NCBI GenBank assembly: GCA_030522415.1
Contig: CM060118.1
Span: 27,925,151-27,989,150 of the forward strand
Origin: Channallabes apus
Lineage: Eukaryota; Chordata; Actinopteri; Siluriformes; Clariidae
Direction of reading: 5' to 3'
DNA length: 64,000 bases
Below the pieces are notes generated by a model that saw only the letters and a program-made list of their open reading frames with translations, made no database searches and was not told the DNA's origin. Made by a program: the position numbers and the translations under genes. This document shows positions 45,316 through 56,948 of the stretch, in pieces; positions within the stretch are counted from its first letter, which is position 1, and each line of letters begins with the position of its first letter.

Positions 45316-45617
45316 ATTTATATCTACTAGCAGTTATAAACAGGTCCAGGCACAACATGCAACATGTGCCTTTTCATTCAGTCATGTTTGTCAAATGCTG
45401 CAAATGTTGCTTTTTCCTTTCGCAAATTTGTCTGCAGGTGCCCAAGAAGCACACAAACACAGTGTAAGTGTGTGAGAGTGATACAGATTAAAGATTTGCG
45501 AAATGAAAATGTAGAAATGTGTCTCATGACTTATTTACAGTTCAGAATTTAGTATTTCCAGGCTCTGTAATGTTTCAAACAAATGTTTTATTTTAAGCAT
45601 AAATGCCAATTTATTAC

Positions 45618-45648
45618 GATAGATAGATACAATAGATAGATAGATACA

Positions 45649-45680
<32 letters not shown>
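45618..45680. repeat. (GATA)n microsatellite
   Basis: GATA/GATAGATACAAT units. Confidence 0.95.
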
Positions 45681-45681
<1 letters not shown>

Positions 45682-45744
45682 AGTTTGTGATTAACCAAGT
45701 GTATTGGTCCATTTTTCCTTCCTTCCCTGGACACTTTATCTGTG

Positions 45745-45746
<2 letters not shown>

Positions 45747-45791
<45 letters not shown>
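45747..45791. repeat. (TC)n(AC)n microsatellite upstream of the promoter
   Basis: A compound repeat about 200 bases before the first exon. The polypyrimidine tract lies close to the presumed promoter. Confidence 0.95.
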
Positions 45792-45799
45792 CGCAACGC

Positions 45800-46154
45800 C
45801 AATCTCACTTCAGGATACAACCAACACACTCCGCGCTCTGCGCATCCCGACGTATGTTTGTAAAATAACCTGATCCCGATTGTGTGAATCCGTGTGAGAG
45901 GAGGTGAGGGTGAGCAGCTGTACGGTTTTATTTTTTTTATTTTTGCGCAACTATTTGAATTCATCTAGCGTCACAGCTGTTACCTGGAGAAAAACATGAT
46001 CCGAGATTGTTCCTGCATCTGGCGCGCGCTTTGGGTCTCTACTGGTTCCGGACTGTTAAAGCGGCGCTGAACCCCGACCGCTGCACTCTGTTTGTCTAAC
46101 TTTGATTTCTCGGTGGTCACTCAAGTCTAAAAACTCTCTCCTCTGTCCGGACTC
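45800..46154 (+). promoter_or_regulatory. CpG-rich promoter and 5' UTR of the host gene
   Basis: CpG density rises sharply here (GGCGCGCGCT, AAGCGGCGC, CCCCGACCG) and stays high into the first intron near 46440-46510, in contrast with the AT-rich surroundings. This fits a teleost CpG-type promoter before a signal-peptide exon. The transcription start cannot be placed from sequence alone. An upstream ORF lies at 45996-46070. Confidence 0.55.
45996..46070 (+). CDS. Upstream ORF in the 5' leader (24 codons)
   Basis: An ATG at 45996 opens 24 codons (MIRDCSCIWRALWVSTGSGL plus four more) and stops 84 bases before the main ATG. It is present only if transcription starts upstream of 45996. Such uORFs commonly lower translation of the main frame. 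There is no evidence that the peptide itself matters. Confidence 0.3.
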   Translation: MIRDCSCIWRALWVSTGSGLLKRR

Positions 46155-46212
46155 ATGACTCTGTGGAGAATGGACCTGATCAGACTTTATTTGCTCCAGC
46201 TGGCTGTAATCG
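46155..46212 (+). CDS. First coding exon of an unidentified secreted or membrane protein
   Basis: ATG at 46155, then MTLWRMDLIRLYLLQLAVI plus one base, cut by a strong donor CG|GTGAGT at 46213. The peptide has a short N-terminal part with two arginines and a hydrophobic core (LYLLQLAVI), as in a signal peptide. The phase-1 junction after a signal-peptide exon is common in genes for Ig-domain, Eph-type and other extracellular proteins. It sits inside the only CpG-rich island of the window, which supports a real gene. No second exon is visible up to 64000, so the first intron would exceed 17.7 kb. I cannot name the gene. The upstream in-frame context has a stop (CTAAA region), so 46155 is the natural start. 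Confidence 0.55.
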
Positions 46213-49200
46213 GTGAGTTTTCTTTTACTGTCACTACGTGCTCTTTATTCATTATTCTTCAAAGGGTTTCATAAACAAGCTCAGCCGCCGCGGATGCGCA
46301 ATGTGCCGAGATCCATGAGTTGTACAGTGATTCTCTCCTCTCATTCGAGCCCCTGCTACAGTAGTCTCACAGCCTTCTAAGATGCCTTTCTTTCTTCTGT
46401 AACAATATCACCCATCGGAGTTTGGAAAGTTGAGTCAATAACCTTGTGCGCGCCTGCTCTTTATTACGCGCAACCGCGGCGCGCGCGCATACAGCGCGAA
46501 AGACAGATCGGCTGACACGCTAATGTGATTATATTTGTGTGTTATAATTACCTGCCGTGGTGTTTAATAGCCTCGATCACGGCACATTACCCCCGTCATT
46601 AAACGGCAATGGCGCTGAAAGTCTGCGCGGCGTCACACTGAGCAAAGCAACGAGGACGCAGCAGCAGCACCCCTCACTGAGCACAACTTAGGTTTAAACA
46701 CCATCCTAAAGTTCGTGTCCGTCTCTCCAAGGACGTCTAAGAATTAGTGTCCGTGCCTGAAACCAATAAAACGTCATCCGGCCTAAATCTTTACGCAGGA
46801 AACTGCTTCTGATATGGAGCGCGCAAACCCATAGGTCTGGTCCTACTGTGTATCTATACCTGTACGGCTCATTCGAGTCTACTGAGTAGCCTATTTATAC
46901 AAAGAATGAAAAAAAAAACAGCCATCATGAAAAAAATGTCAACCTATTCAAGCAGATCTGCATTTTGAAATTTCAAGAAGCATGAAAGTCTGAAAGATGG
47001 CGTCAGATATTACAGGCATTTTTTTATCTTACTGCACGGACACGCCTTCGAATGGGTACCGTTGCATTTTTAATGAAGTTAATCAAACCTCAAACTATAT
47101 CAAATATCTACTCCAAGCCAAAAATTTAGTCTTTTCAAACGTTAAATGTAGACAATAACTCTCCTTAGGAGAAAAGTGGGAAACGTGCTAAATCACTCCA
47201 AAGTGAAATTGTAATAGCAGGGTTATGTAAGAGTCCTCATCATTAAAACAGGTGTGTTCATGCACACGTCTGACTTGCACGTCTGAAAGCAATCTGACTG
47301 CTACAATATCTGTAGTAAAGCCCGTATTTGCTCTATGTACACAGCTTTCACAGTAACCTCTACATCATTTCAATGTACATTGAAGAAAAGGAATTAATGC
47401 TTATCCTGCAGTCTTAAAAATCGCAAAGCTCACTTTAAACCAAAATTGTGCCACTTGACCAGATGTGAGTAAAATAATTTGCCCCCCTGAAAGAGCAGTT
47501 CCCCCAGACATAGTCTGCAGTTTGCAGCAGTTAGAGCCTGGAGCCCAAAACCTGTTCGACCGTCAAAAGCACACATTGTCTTATATCACACAGACAAGTA
47601 ACTCAGGTTATAGCAGAAAACTGCTTTCCATACTGTATAGTTTATAATCTGTACATTGAGATATTCATATTTCAAGCTGGAGATAAACATAGATGATATA
47701 CACATAAATTCAAACAATCACATCCCCAAAATGCCCCACTAATGCCACTCAGGTTGAATCAAATCTCTTTGCTTGTGTAATGGATAACCTGTATTCTTGT
47801 GCATGGGATACGGCAAAAAAGCAGCAAATGCACGTGTAACCATATATTAAGCGATATATTCATTTTTAAAATATAGTATAATTTGGTCAGATTACTGATA
47901 ACTTTAGCTTATAAAATACAACAGGCTTACTAGCTATAGCTACAGAGTCAATAAAGTTACTTTCTATCTTTAGTTAATATTCAGTTTCTACTGAATAACC
48001 GTTTAAATTTCTAGGTAGTAAAAAATACTTTAATATTGTACCAATATGCTTGAGAGCAATAATCATCTTGCATTCATCTGACTTTTTTTTAACTGTTTAA
48101 TAAAGTAAAAAATTTACTTCTTTAATAAGGAACCGAGGCAAAATCAGTGGTCATTGTTGTCATTTTCTTAATCCAGGAGTGAGGTAGTGACAGGGATAAA
48201 ACATGATCTGTGTGAATATGGAGGAATCCATAATAGAAGCAGAGTCTGACTTATACCATCTATATACCATCTGAAGACTTTAAACAACAGAATAGAGTTA
48301 GCAGCTAACCCACTGATATTGTGTATAAAGTAGATCAGTTAACCCCCCTGGTCAGTGAGAAATGGTTGTGAACTTGGAAACTGTGAGAGTGCTACATTTA
48401 GACAGTGGTGTAAATATGCAGGTTTATCTGCAGGGCTAGCACCTTAACACTCAGTTCATCCCACCTTATTATTAAGAAAGCAACTGTACTGTATGTGCTG
48501 CATTTCCGACAAATGTAGACGCAGAGAGTGTTGGGTTAAATGCCATGCCGATTCTAATAGTGAAATGCTATGCCGTGCTTAACTGCAGACACTGAGGTGG
48601 CTTAGAGCCAAATTTGTGGCTTGTGTGTGAATTACAAAATGCAAGGGAAAGTGCAGGGGGGGTTTATCATTGCCTTTATAAAGTGATTTCTGTGTGAAAG
48701 AAGGCTAAAAATACATTTTCACTGAAACATTTGGAAGTAGTCAGGAGCATGACCACGTTTAATAGTTTGGCCCCAAAACTGTTTCTGTGCAACTGAGACA
48801 ATAACAAAGGACCATCTAATTCTACTTTGTAAAATTAATGGCTTCTCACCAATTATTTTGAAAATGATTAACCTAAGCTGATTCTCTGTTAATTTGCTCA
48901 TGCTACACAGTCGCACAGCTTTGGGGTGTCAACACAATGCAGTTGACAGGGTGATGCCACCAACTTCTGCCTTCTGTTGTTGTTTGTTTACGCTCCCCCC
49001 ATCTTGTCACTAGTTGTCTCCTTTGTGTGTCAAGATCGTTCACAAGTGCTTTGAGTGTCACACTTTTATTTGCTATGTATAAAAACCTGTGTTTCTTTGT
49101 CTTGTTGCGAAGTAAACATTCTGGTCCTAATGCCTAACATTACAGTCATTTTGTTTACATTTTTTTTTATCTGTTCTTGAGTTTGCTTTACCCTGTTTTG

Positions 49201-49544
49201 TTTGCTCACTGCCTTTGTTATTGGACATTGCTTTTGAATGCTGTTTTGGATTTGGCTACCTATTTACATAAAACAACTTTCCTTTTTTGGTATCTGTCTT
49301 AACCTTCTACATGTGACATTGTGCAATGTGCTCAGCAGGCCCACTTAGCTCCACATCTGCTAATTATGGCATCTACAGGTCAAAATGAGAATTGCAACAA
49401 TTGGCACAGTTTTTGCCCCATCCTCACAGACAGCAGAGTTGATGACAGGATAGCTAGATTGGGTTCAGTTAAAGCATACCGATATATTGTTTTTTGTTTT
49501 ATTTAAAGAATATATTAATAATAAGTTTAAAGTACTTAAATTAA
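46213..49544. other. Putative first intron, proximal part
   Basis: CpG-rich until about 46700, including GCAACCGCGGCGCGCGCGCA, then ordinary AT-rich sequence. I see no exon, RNA gene or clear element. A TATA-like TATAAAAACC followed by a T-rich segment at about 49075-49140 has a vaguely LTR-like look. Confidence 0.5.
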
Positions 49545-49962
49545 ATGTTAATTTGAAAAATGGCAAAGTATAAGGGCAGAGAGTGTGTCTAGCACCAGGA
49601 TGTTGGAAATTCATCCTTTGGGTGCCGTGGATTGCAGGGTGGACCACCGTGGATCGGACTAGTTTGTTCAATGCATCCCATTGGTGCTTATTCTGATGGG
49701 GATCTGGAGAGATTGGAGGTTGTGTCGGAGGCCTTGGGATCTTTGCCTGCCATACCCTGTCCACAGTTGGCTCTTCTGGTGCCTTTTGTAGTGACCAGCA
49801 TTTACTTTATTTGACAATTTGTGTTACATTAGCTTTTGGTGCGATCGAGCCTTGTGTGCCCATGACCCTGTCACTAGTTTACTGGTATAATTGATTATCA
49901 ATGTTATCAGTGTGTTAATGTTATGTAGTATATTATTATTGTATGGCTCATCAGTGTATATT
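49545..49962 (-). pseudogene. Tc1-like element relic, internally deleted
   Basis: On the minus strand the right part reads TATACACTGATGAGCC at its end, then follows a fish Tc1-like family: GGGTCATGGGCACACAAGGC, GCTAATGTAACACAAATTG and CAAATAAAGTAAATGCTGG. Then, beyond a jump, it has a GATCCCAAGGCC stretch with a CATTGAACA-type stretch. Only the ends of the transposase gene remain. No intact frame. Confidence 0.5.
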
Positions 49963-50994
49963 GCAAAGATTGAGAGAAAGAAAGGGGGAGGATAGAGTGA
50001 AAAATGTGGGAATAGATACTTGAGAAGATTAGCATGACTTTTCTGCATAAAAACAAATGCAATGGAACTTTTGAAGAGATGTAATAAATGTGCACAACGT
50101 AAGTGGTCACTGGAGATGCATTCAAAATGCCAAATGCAAATGAAAAATGTTTCTTCAACTATCCCACATCAATAGAAACAGATGTTAATAAAAGTGCATT
50201 TGGTTCTATGCTTAAGCATAATTTTTTTTGACGTATATATATAAAATATTAAAATTGAAGTTGTTAATGATAAATAATGTTTATGTATGTAGTATTTTAC
50301 TTTTGGTCAATTCATTATTAAAGAATGTAGCATTAGTCATGCATATGACTAAATGTTCAGAGATTAACATTGTATAGTGTTTTTAATAGTACTATATTAA
50401 ATTATAAAGTAAAAAAAAGAGTTATTTTTCACATAAAAAGGATGATTCAATAATATAGGATGTTGTATAGTTTCTTTTTACTACACAATATTAGTTCTGA
50501 CATTACAGGCCATATACTGTACAGTACTTTCAATAAGTTAACACTCTTGTGCTGCTTGTTTGTACAATATGCAGTCATTACATAAGTCCCGGCAAAAGGT
50601 GGTGATTACTTCTGCTCCTCTTTAAATAATTGTTACTTTGCATTGTAAACAAGAAAATTATTTTGTTGCTATATATTCAGTTTGAAATTGTTACAATATG
50701 ACTTAATTCTGGTACAGCAGCGACACCTCATCATGTTGAATGAAGACAATGTCTTTCTCTCCCCACCTCAGAACCCACACTCTGATCCAACTGTTAAATA
50801 ACCTCTAGTGTCTTACAGTATATAATAGTCTAAACTTCCTCTGTGATTGAGGTAGAATCGTATTTTACATACAGTATACATTTAAATTGTGGTTAAATAT
50901 TTTATGTTATATATATTATGCATTAAAAATCATGGTCATGTTTACAGCCATCAGTGATCCATCACTTCAGTCATCAGAATGAATTACACAAGTA
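49963..50994. other. No gene seen
   Basis: AT-rich putative intron sequence. Confidence 0.5.
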
Positions 50995-51520
50995 CACTGC
51001 CTGATGAAAGCCACACAATCAAATATTTCGTTCAACCACTTATAGCTTTGATTATGGCGCACAATGTAATGACAAATTTATGTGTGAAAATCTTTCTCCC
51101 AGATAGCCACCCAGAAACGCTCTTTATTCTACGTATCCAATCTTTATGACTCCCAACAAATTGAAGCTTTTTTTATAATGAATCCCAATAATATATGGTG
51201 TTCCCATGGCCACAAAATCATTAGTCCCGATCCTGTGAGTTCACCTCGTACTTTTCAACATGGCAGTTAATTCTACTGTTGAATTCTTAAGATGCTGCTT
51301 TGCCAAGTGTTTAAGTGATCTCAGATCATAGTAATTTGTGGGTATTCTCATCCATTTCTTTCTGGGAAATGGATGGTTAAGCACTATCCTTCCAGGATTT
51401 AATAATGCTTTGCACAGTTCTTAACCCAATTCCAGCTATTTTAAAGTTTTCTTTGCTTGAGGCTGCCCAATAATTTGGGCCATTCTGAAAAAGCCTTTTT
51501 TTTTTTTTGGCCAGGCAGTG
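50995..51520 (-). mobile_element. Tc1-like element relic with CACTGCCTG ends
   Basis: The left end CACTGCCTGA follows TA (50993-50994). The right end GGCCAGGCAGTG (to 51520) is its inverted match, although the following TA reads TT. Minus-strand reading gives patches of a Tc1 transposase N-terminal part (IAGIGLRTVQSIIKSWKD-like near 51400-51440, then KHLAKQHLKNSTVELTAML near 51270-51330). Stops and a large internal deletion leave no function. Confidence 0.65.
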
Positions 51521-51584
51521 TTCTGTATATCACAGGGTCATTGGGAATCCTCGGCATAGTCAATGTAATACCATTCACACATCT

Positions 51585-51850
51585 AGCATTACTGGTATAG
51601 CTCAGTAGTACACTAAAGTTTAGAGTTGCTTCCTCACAGCTCCAGGGTCCCTGGATTGATCCTGTACTTAGGTTAATGGCTGTGTGTTTTTTTTTCCTGT
51701 GTGGTGTTTCATCTGGCTTTTCTGGTTTCCTCCCACATTGTTAAAAATGTCTGTTGTAAGAGTGGCTAATCTAAGTTGCATATGTGTAAAAAAAAAATAT
51801 ATATGCAAAATATTATGCAGTGGTGTGACATCCCATCGCGGGTATATTTC
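51585..51850 (+). repeat. Degenerate SINE of the GAGT-tailed family
   Basis: GGTATAGCTCAGTAGTACAC as head, CTCACAGCTCCAGGGTCCCT, TTTTCTGGTTTCCTCCCACA, and a downstream GTGTGACATCCCATCGCGGG. The order matches the SINE family but with many substitutions. The tail is missing. Confidence 0.5.
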
Positions 51851-52059
51851 TGTCTTACACAAGAATTGCCTTAATATTGTTTTTTTCATGAATTTTGTTA
51901 CACTTACATATGAAATGAAAATATAAGAATTATGACAAATCAAAAAAAGCGAATCTTGCCAATGTTAATGTTAGGTTTATGGTTTGCAAGTCGCATACTG
52001 TACGTACAAGGGCCAAATCAAAATTATTTGCAAGGCATATTTTTTTTACTAACTATAGG

Positions 52060-52348
52060 TTCTCCAATTCTGTGTTCGATTTCCAGCCAGACTCGATTCC
52101 CATCTATATGCTCATGGAGTTTTCATGTTCTCCCCGTGCTTGGTGGGTTTCCTCCTGCAGATTAGGCTGATTGGCGTTCCCAAATTGCTCATAGTGTGTG
52201 AATGAGTGTGTGAGTGATTGTATGTGTATTTGTTCTGCGATGGATAGGTGCACCCCACCTTGTGCCCTAAGTCTCCTAGGACAGCTCCAGGTCCCCGCAA
52301 CCCTGAATACAGGATAAAGCGGTATAGAAGATGAGTGAGTGAGTGAGG
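52060..52348 (+). repeat. SINE (GAGT-tailed family)
   Basis: The 5' head is mostly missing; a box-B-like GTGTTCGATTTCCAG starts it. Then GTTCTCCCCGTGCTTGGTGG, TTGGCGTTCCCAAATTG, TGCGATGGATAGGTGCACCC and TAAAGCGGTATAGAAGATGA, ending in (GAGT)n. Confidence 0.85.
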
Positions 52349-54055
52349 TTGTCCAATTTGCATATGTTATGAGATATATGTTAGAGGAACTCTTCGTCTC
52401 CATCGGCACCCTTTAAGAGGAACCACTTACCTTACCTTTAACTGCAAACCAGTGGTCACTTTACCTACAGTGAATCTATCTGTGATTATTTCATGTTTTT
52501 CTAAAAAAAAAAAAAAACTCTGTCATCCAGTACTTGGATTACTCAACGACCTTTACTGTAAACATGAGAGGGAGAGAGAGAGAGAAAGATGGGTCTTAGT
52601 TGCCGCTGAGTATTGCATGGTGCAGCTCTCTGCACATTATCACTTTGAAGCACTTCCACATTGTTAGATATTTTTATGTTACCATTTGCTTATTGTTTAG
52701 ATTCATGTTTTTCTACCTCCATGTACTGCCATTGGTTGTTCTCCCTGTTGTATCATAATCTCACCTGTTCTCCATTTGTGCTCTGATCAGTCTGTGTATT
52801 TAAGGCTGCATGTTCCTTTGCTCTGTGCACTGTATACTTCATTCACCAAGCCTTCTATTCCTGTTTTACTATTGTGGGTTTCGACCTGTTTCTGGGTCCA
52901 TGAATTTGTTTTGTTTGCTGAGTGAAGTAAAGTTTGCTCTACCTACAGTATATTGATATCCTCTCTTCTGTCAATAATAGTCTATATCTGAGGAAGGAAT
53001 AAAAAACACTAAGCAATCTGTTACAATAAGCAGAAAGGCATGTAAATGTATTTAATCAGATTAATAATGTAATAATGTAAGAGTTTTATAAAAATATGTT
53101 TTGGCTGCTATTGGGTACATGAGTGTACAGGCTCAGACTCGACGGTGAGGAACATAGTGAGAAAGGGTGGTGAAGAACTACCCAAAGATAGGTTTTAGAA
53201 TTTAATTGTTTCATGAGGTTAAATGTAAATGTATAGTGATGATCAGTGGCCTGAATGCAAGGATTGCACAATCATTGTTCAATATGGATGCGGATCAGCT
53301 TTCAAGTTTTTTTTGTGGCTAGTGGTCCACAGACATTAAATTGGGAGTTTAATGGCATACTGTACTAAAGGACTCTAAATGCAGATTATTTTATCTTGAA
53401 ACGTTGCCTTTGCTAGTTGTACGAGTTAGTAATAGATGAATGTTTCAACAAAATCTTAAACACACAACCGAATCGACGTTGTAGTGGGTGAAGGCACAAA
53501 ATAAATCTGTATTTTTTAATGACTAATTCAGTTTCTGGTTTTGACCCCTGTTGAAAAGGTGCAGTCAGAATTGAAGATATCATCAGCAACAACAAAACTA
53601 AGAATATAAAAGAGTTTGAAATGTTCTGTATGAAGGAGTGTTAAAAAAGCTCTCTACAAGAGTAATCAGCCTTGTTTAACATAATGTGTAGAGGCTCAGT
53701 GCTGTTGTTACCTCCTGCATACAGTATGTTTCAACACATACAGTATTAGTTCATTAATAATTGGAAATCCAATGCCCCAAAACAGTTGGTGATTATACTG
53801 TACAGTTTGTTTGCCATGGATTTTCTTATTAACAGTTATGTTTAAATCTGTTCTTTAATTGTGTTGCTCCATAAGGCTTTACATCCAAGTCTGCCTTTAA
53901 TATTTACATATTTTCTACATGAACTAGCTACTGTATATCTCCTACATGACAAAATTAGCTTATCTTTAGACAAAAAGATTAGGCAAGGCCAATAAAGAAA
54001 ACAGAATAAATGAAGCCTTTAAATTCACACTAAGTGAGGAAAAAAATAAAGACTT
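52349..54055. other. Putative intron, no gene seen
   Basis: It includes a (GA)n tract at 52566-52586 and a segment at about 52700-52960 with TATTTAAGGCTGC and T-rich flanks that looks LTR-like but has no partner in the window. Confidence 0.45.
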
Positions 54056-54292
54056 TGTCTCCTGCACACCCTTGTGGACCAAGTTCGAGGAAAGTGATCG
54101 CAGAGGAGGCGACAGAGCCGCTCATTATGGTAACAGCTCGTCATTCTGCTGTCTTTTATTAAAGCGCAATTATGCTGCCGGAACAATTACTCCTTAAAAA
54201 GAACTGCTACCTCTGTGGTCCATATCTGACACAGAGACAGGGCAAATGAGAGGCCTGTGAATTGTCTGGGGTGATTTCATCTGTACTGGATG
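54056..54292. promoter_or_regulatory. Candidate conserved non-coding element in the intron
   Basis: A balanced-composition block without repeats: CGCTCATTATGGTAACAG, TTTTATTAAAGCGCAATTAT and GAACAATTACTCC, containing homeobox-type ATTA/TAAT cores and E-box-like CAGCTCG. No open frame. It stands out from the AT-rich, repeat-laden intron and has the texture of a developmental enhancer. This is a judgement from composition only. Confidence 0.3.
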
Positions 54293-55493
54293 GAAGAAGA
54301 GGCCTGCCACCTTGCATATGGTGAGTGTTCTTGTTAGGGAGGTGTGAGCTGCTGGTGCAGAGGGAATGGAGGGGCGGTCTCGCGCTGAGCGCAGCTCAAC
54401 CAGTCACAAGAATACAAATGAACAGTGTGAGGTCCCGCAGCTGGGCTCTGTGTGTGTGTGAGTGCATAGCAGCCACAGGAATACTGATGAACAATGCAAG
54501 GTCTCCCAGCTTCTTGGGGGCTTTTCAGTGTTGGAGTGTATGTATGTGTGTGTGCTGAAAAGACTTCCATGCTTTGTGGTACATCTCCTAAGCAACTCTA
54601 TCTCCTAAGCGAGGTGCATTGTTCAGTATACTTGATAAAATGAACAAAGGCAGGAGTCTTCCTCCTGAAGCATCTAGAATCTAAAAGGCATGACAGATTT
54701 AGACTCAGTTCAGACACAATGACATCTTCCCTCTGAAAACCGTACCTTGTTGTGGTGATAATATCAAGTGTATGTGTTTTATACTTTCAGTACATATCCT
54801 TATATCTTAATAACACATTTCTAAGGATCACTCATGGTTTAACTCTAAAAACTATATAGATACACCACAAAGACCTTATCAGGTAAAAGTAATAAAGATA
54901 CCAGATACATTGTAAAAGACCTAAAAATCCACACTGGCAACATGGTAAAGTACAGTTTGGTACATTTGATAAGGAGTGAGGAAACAGTCCCAAATAAAGT
55001 TAGATTACTACATTTATAATAGACATATTGTAAGAGATGACGAACAGAATCTACAGAACTCAACTAAAGACACATAATCATAAAAATTCATACCTTTAGT
55101 AATTTTGCCTTTGACTCTGCAATCACTCAGAAAGGCAAACGGCTTCACATAAGCTCTGAGTAAAAGAAGTGTGTCATGAAGATTATCCCAGAAGTGTGCC
55201 TCCTAAACAGGTCACAATGTCCAAAATCCTCTCTGTGGAAACTGACCTCAAAAAACTCCCAGCTGATACTTGTTTCTTTTTCTTCATCCATACCTCAGGT
55301 AAATCGGTAATGCAGGGGTCTAATACCCTTTCTGCTCCCAACGTACTGTAGATTACACAGTTGCCTACATACAGTAGGATATTGTGGCAATCAGTGGGGG
55401 AGAAACATGAAACACTGGTAAGGCAATGCACTTGTTCTTTTACTGTACATAAAAGGCTAAATCTAACAAATGAAAAAAAAAAAAACTAATCAT
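54293..55493. other. Putative intron, no gene seen
   Basis: It has TG-rich segments near 54451 and 54537 and no supported feature. Confidence 0.5.
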
Positions 55494-55867
55494 CTCCAGT
55501 GAAAAAAAAATATATACACAAATATAGTAACAAAATATTGTACCATCAGTTAATGTATATAAAAACTATACTAACATCATGCTTTTACCAAATTTTGGAA
55601 GTATACTTTAAATATGCTTCAAAATAATTGTATTATAGTACACTTTCCAAAAAATATATTATTGGAAAATAAACTTTAATTGAAAGGTTTGTTTAATTTC
55701 CAAAGTATACTTATTAAACTTGTTTTTCAATGTATTTTTGGTATATTTAAAAAAATATATGCTCGAAATAATCATTGTACAAATGTACATAAAGTATACA
55801 TTAGAATAAAAATTTTAATATACTGTATGGTAGTCTCGGTATATTATCAGTTAAATTTAAATGCACT
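55494..55867 (+). repeat. AT-rich element X
   Basis: It starts CTCCAGTGAAAAAAA and runs to AAATTTAAATGCACT. An inverted copy is present at about 56955-57355 (CACTGGGG end), so it is an independent unit with CCCAGTG-type ends. Confidence 0.65.
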
Positions 55868-56589
55868 CCCTAGTAAAAAAAGAAGTATGCTAAGTATATT
55901 AAATCCTAGCATGCCAAAGCATACTTAAATGTACTTGCAGTCAGACTAATGACTAGTATACTTGAACTTTGCTATTTTGGAACAACTAATTTTGTACTAA
56001 GTCTATTTAAGTTGTTATTAAATTGTACAAAAGCACAATTTTAAGTGTATTAAGTATGTTTTTTCGTGCTAAAGTGGAACAATTTTAAGTATACTGTACT
56101 TAGTACACTTAAAGTATATGGTTGTGTGTGTACTAACGTACATACTTGACAGTAATTAATAATACAATATAAGTATATATTTAAAGTATTATAAGTACAT
56201 TACAGCTATTTTTACTGTATTACAAATACATGATTAATATACTATGAGTATATTCTTATTGCAGCAGTAGCGTGCTGTTACACTCCTGGTCAATTACATA
56301 CTAAAAAAAAGTACACTTTGTGGTTAATACAAATATACTTTATTGTATCATACAGTACACACAACCTTCTATACTACAGTATTGCAAATGTATTACCAGT
56401 ACACTAAAGATGTTTAGCATAATTTATAAATGCTAAATGCATTTTCTACACTATAACATGTTTTTGAAAAGCATTACACAGAGACTGAAAACAGGCCGAG
56501 AGCTACGGAGCCATTATACCACAAGCAAAGTACATAAGATTTAGCAACAACACATTACACAATACATTCTATAGCTTAAAGTATGTACT

Positions 56590-56948
56590 TAATGATAACG
56601 ATACGAACTAACGCACGCGATGATGCAGCTTCAGTCGTTAATTCAAACTAGAAGCGGAGGACTGGGGAGCCAATCAGGAAACAGATGATTGGCTGGTGTC
56701 GCGCAAATTCTAGTCTCTATTTGGCTGGAATAGTTGCAGAGTTCACAACGCTGCTGCAGTTTGTCTAAGTGTAGCTTTATGACAGTGAGCGGACACAAGA
56801 GTGAGAAAGTGCACACATAAATTATCTTGAACGGCAAAAGTGATTTTCAGCGCGCAAGAACGAGTTTGAGATCGCGCGAGCGAGGAAAAGCGATTCAGCG
56901 TGCAAAAACGAGCCTAAAAGCGTGCAGACACGAGAGAGTAGTGCACTA
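56590..56948. promoter_or_regulatory. GC-richer inner arm with CCAAT boxes
   Basis: It contains CCAATCAGG, GATTGGCTGG, TTTGGCTGG and CTAGAAGCGGAGG. The mirrored arm at 57376-57766 has CCAATCAAAAGCGGGAGGCGGG. The combination of paired CCAAT boxes and a GC-box-like GGGAGGCGGG is promoter-like. It may be captured promoter DNA or an element promoter. Inference from motifs only. Confidence 0.3.

Noticed and set aside
45111..45791. ORFs translating to alternating VCVC or RERE residues
   Set aside because: They are translations of (TC)n and (AC)n microsatellites.
51819..51835. GCAGTGGTGTGACATCC resembling the CAGTGG element end
   Set aside because: It is part of a degenerate SINE body, has no TA in the right place and no downstream similarity to the large element.
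54325..54570. Overlapping 77-78 residue ORFs on both strands
   Set aside because: TG-rich low-complexity sequence. There is no splice or domain support on either strand.
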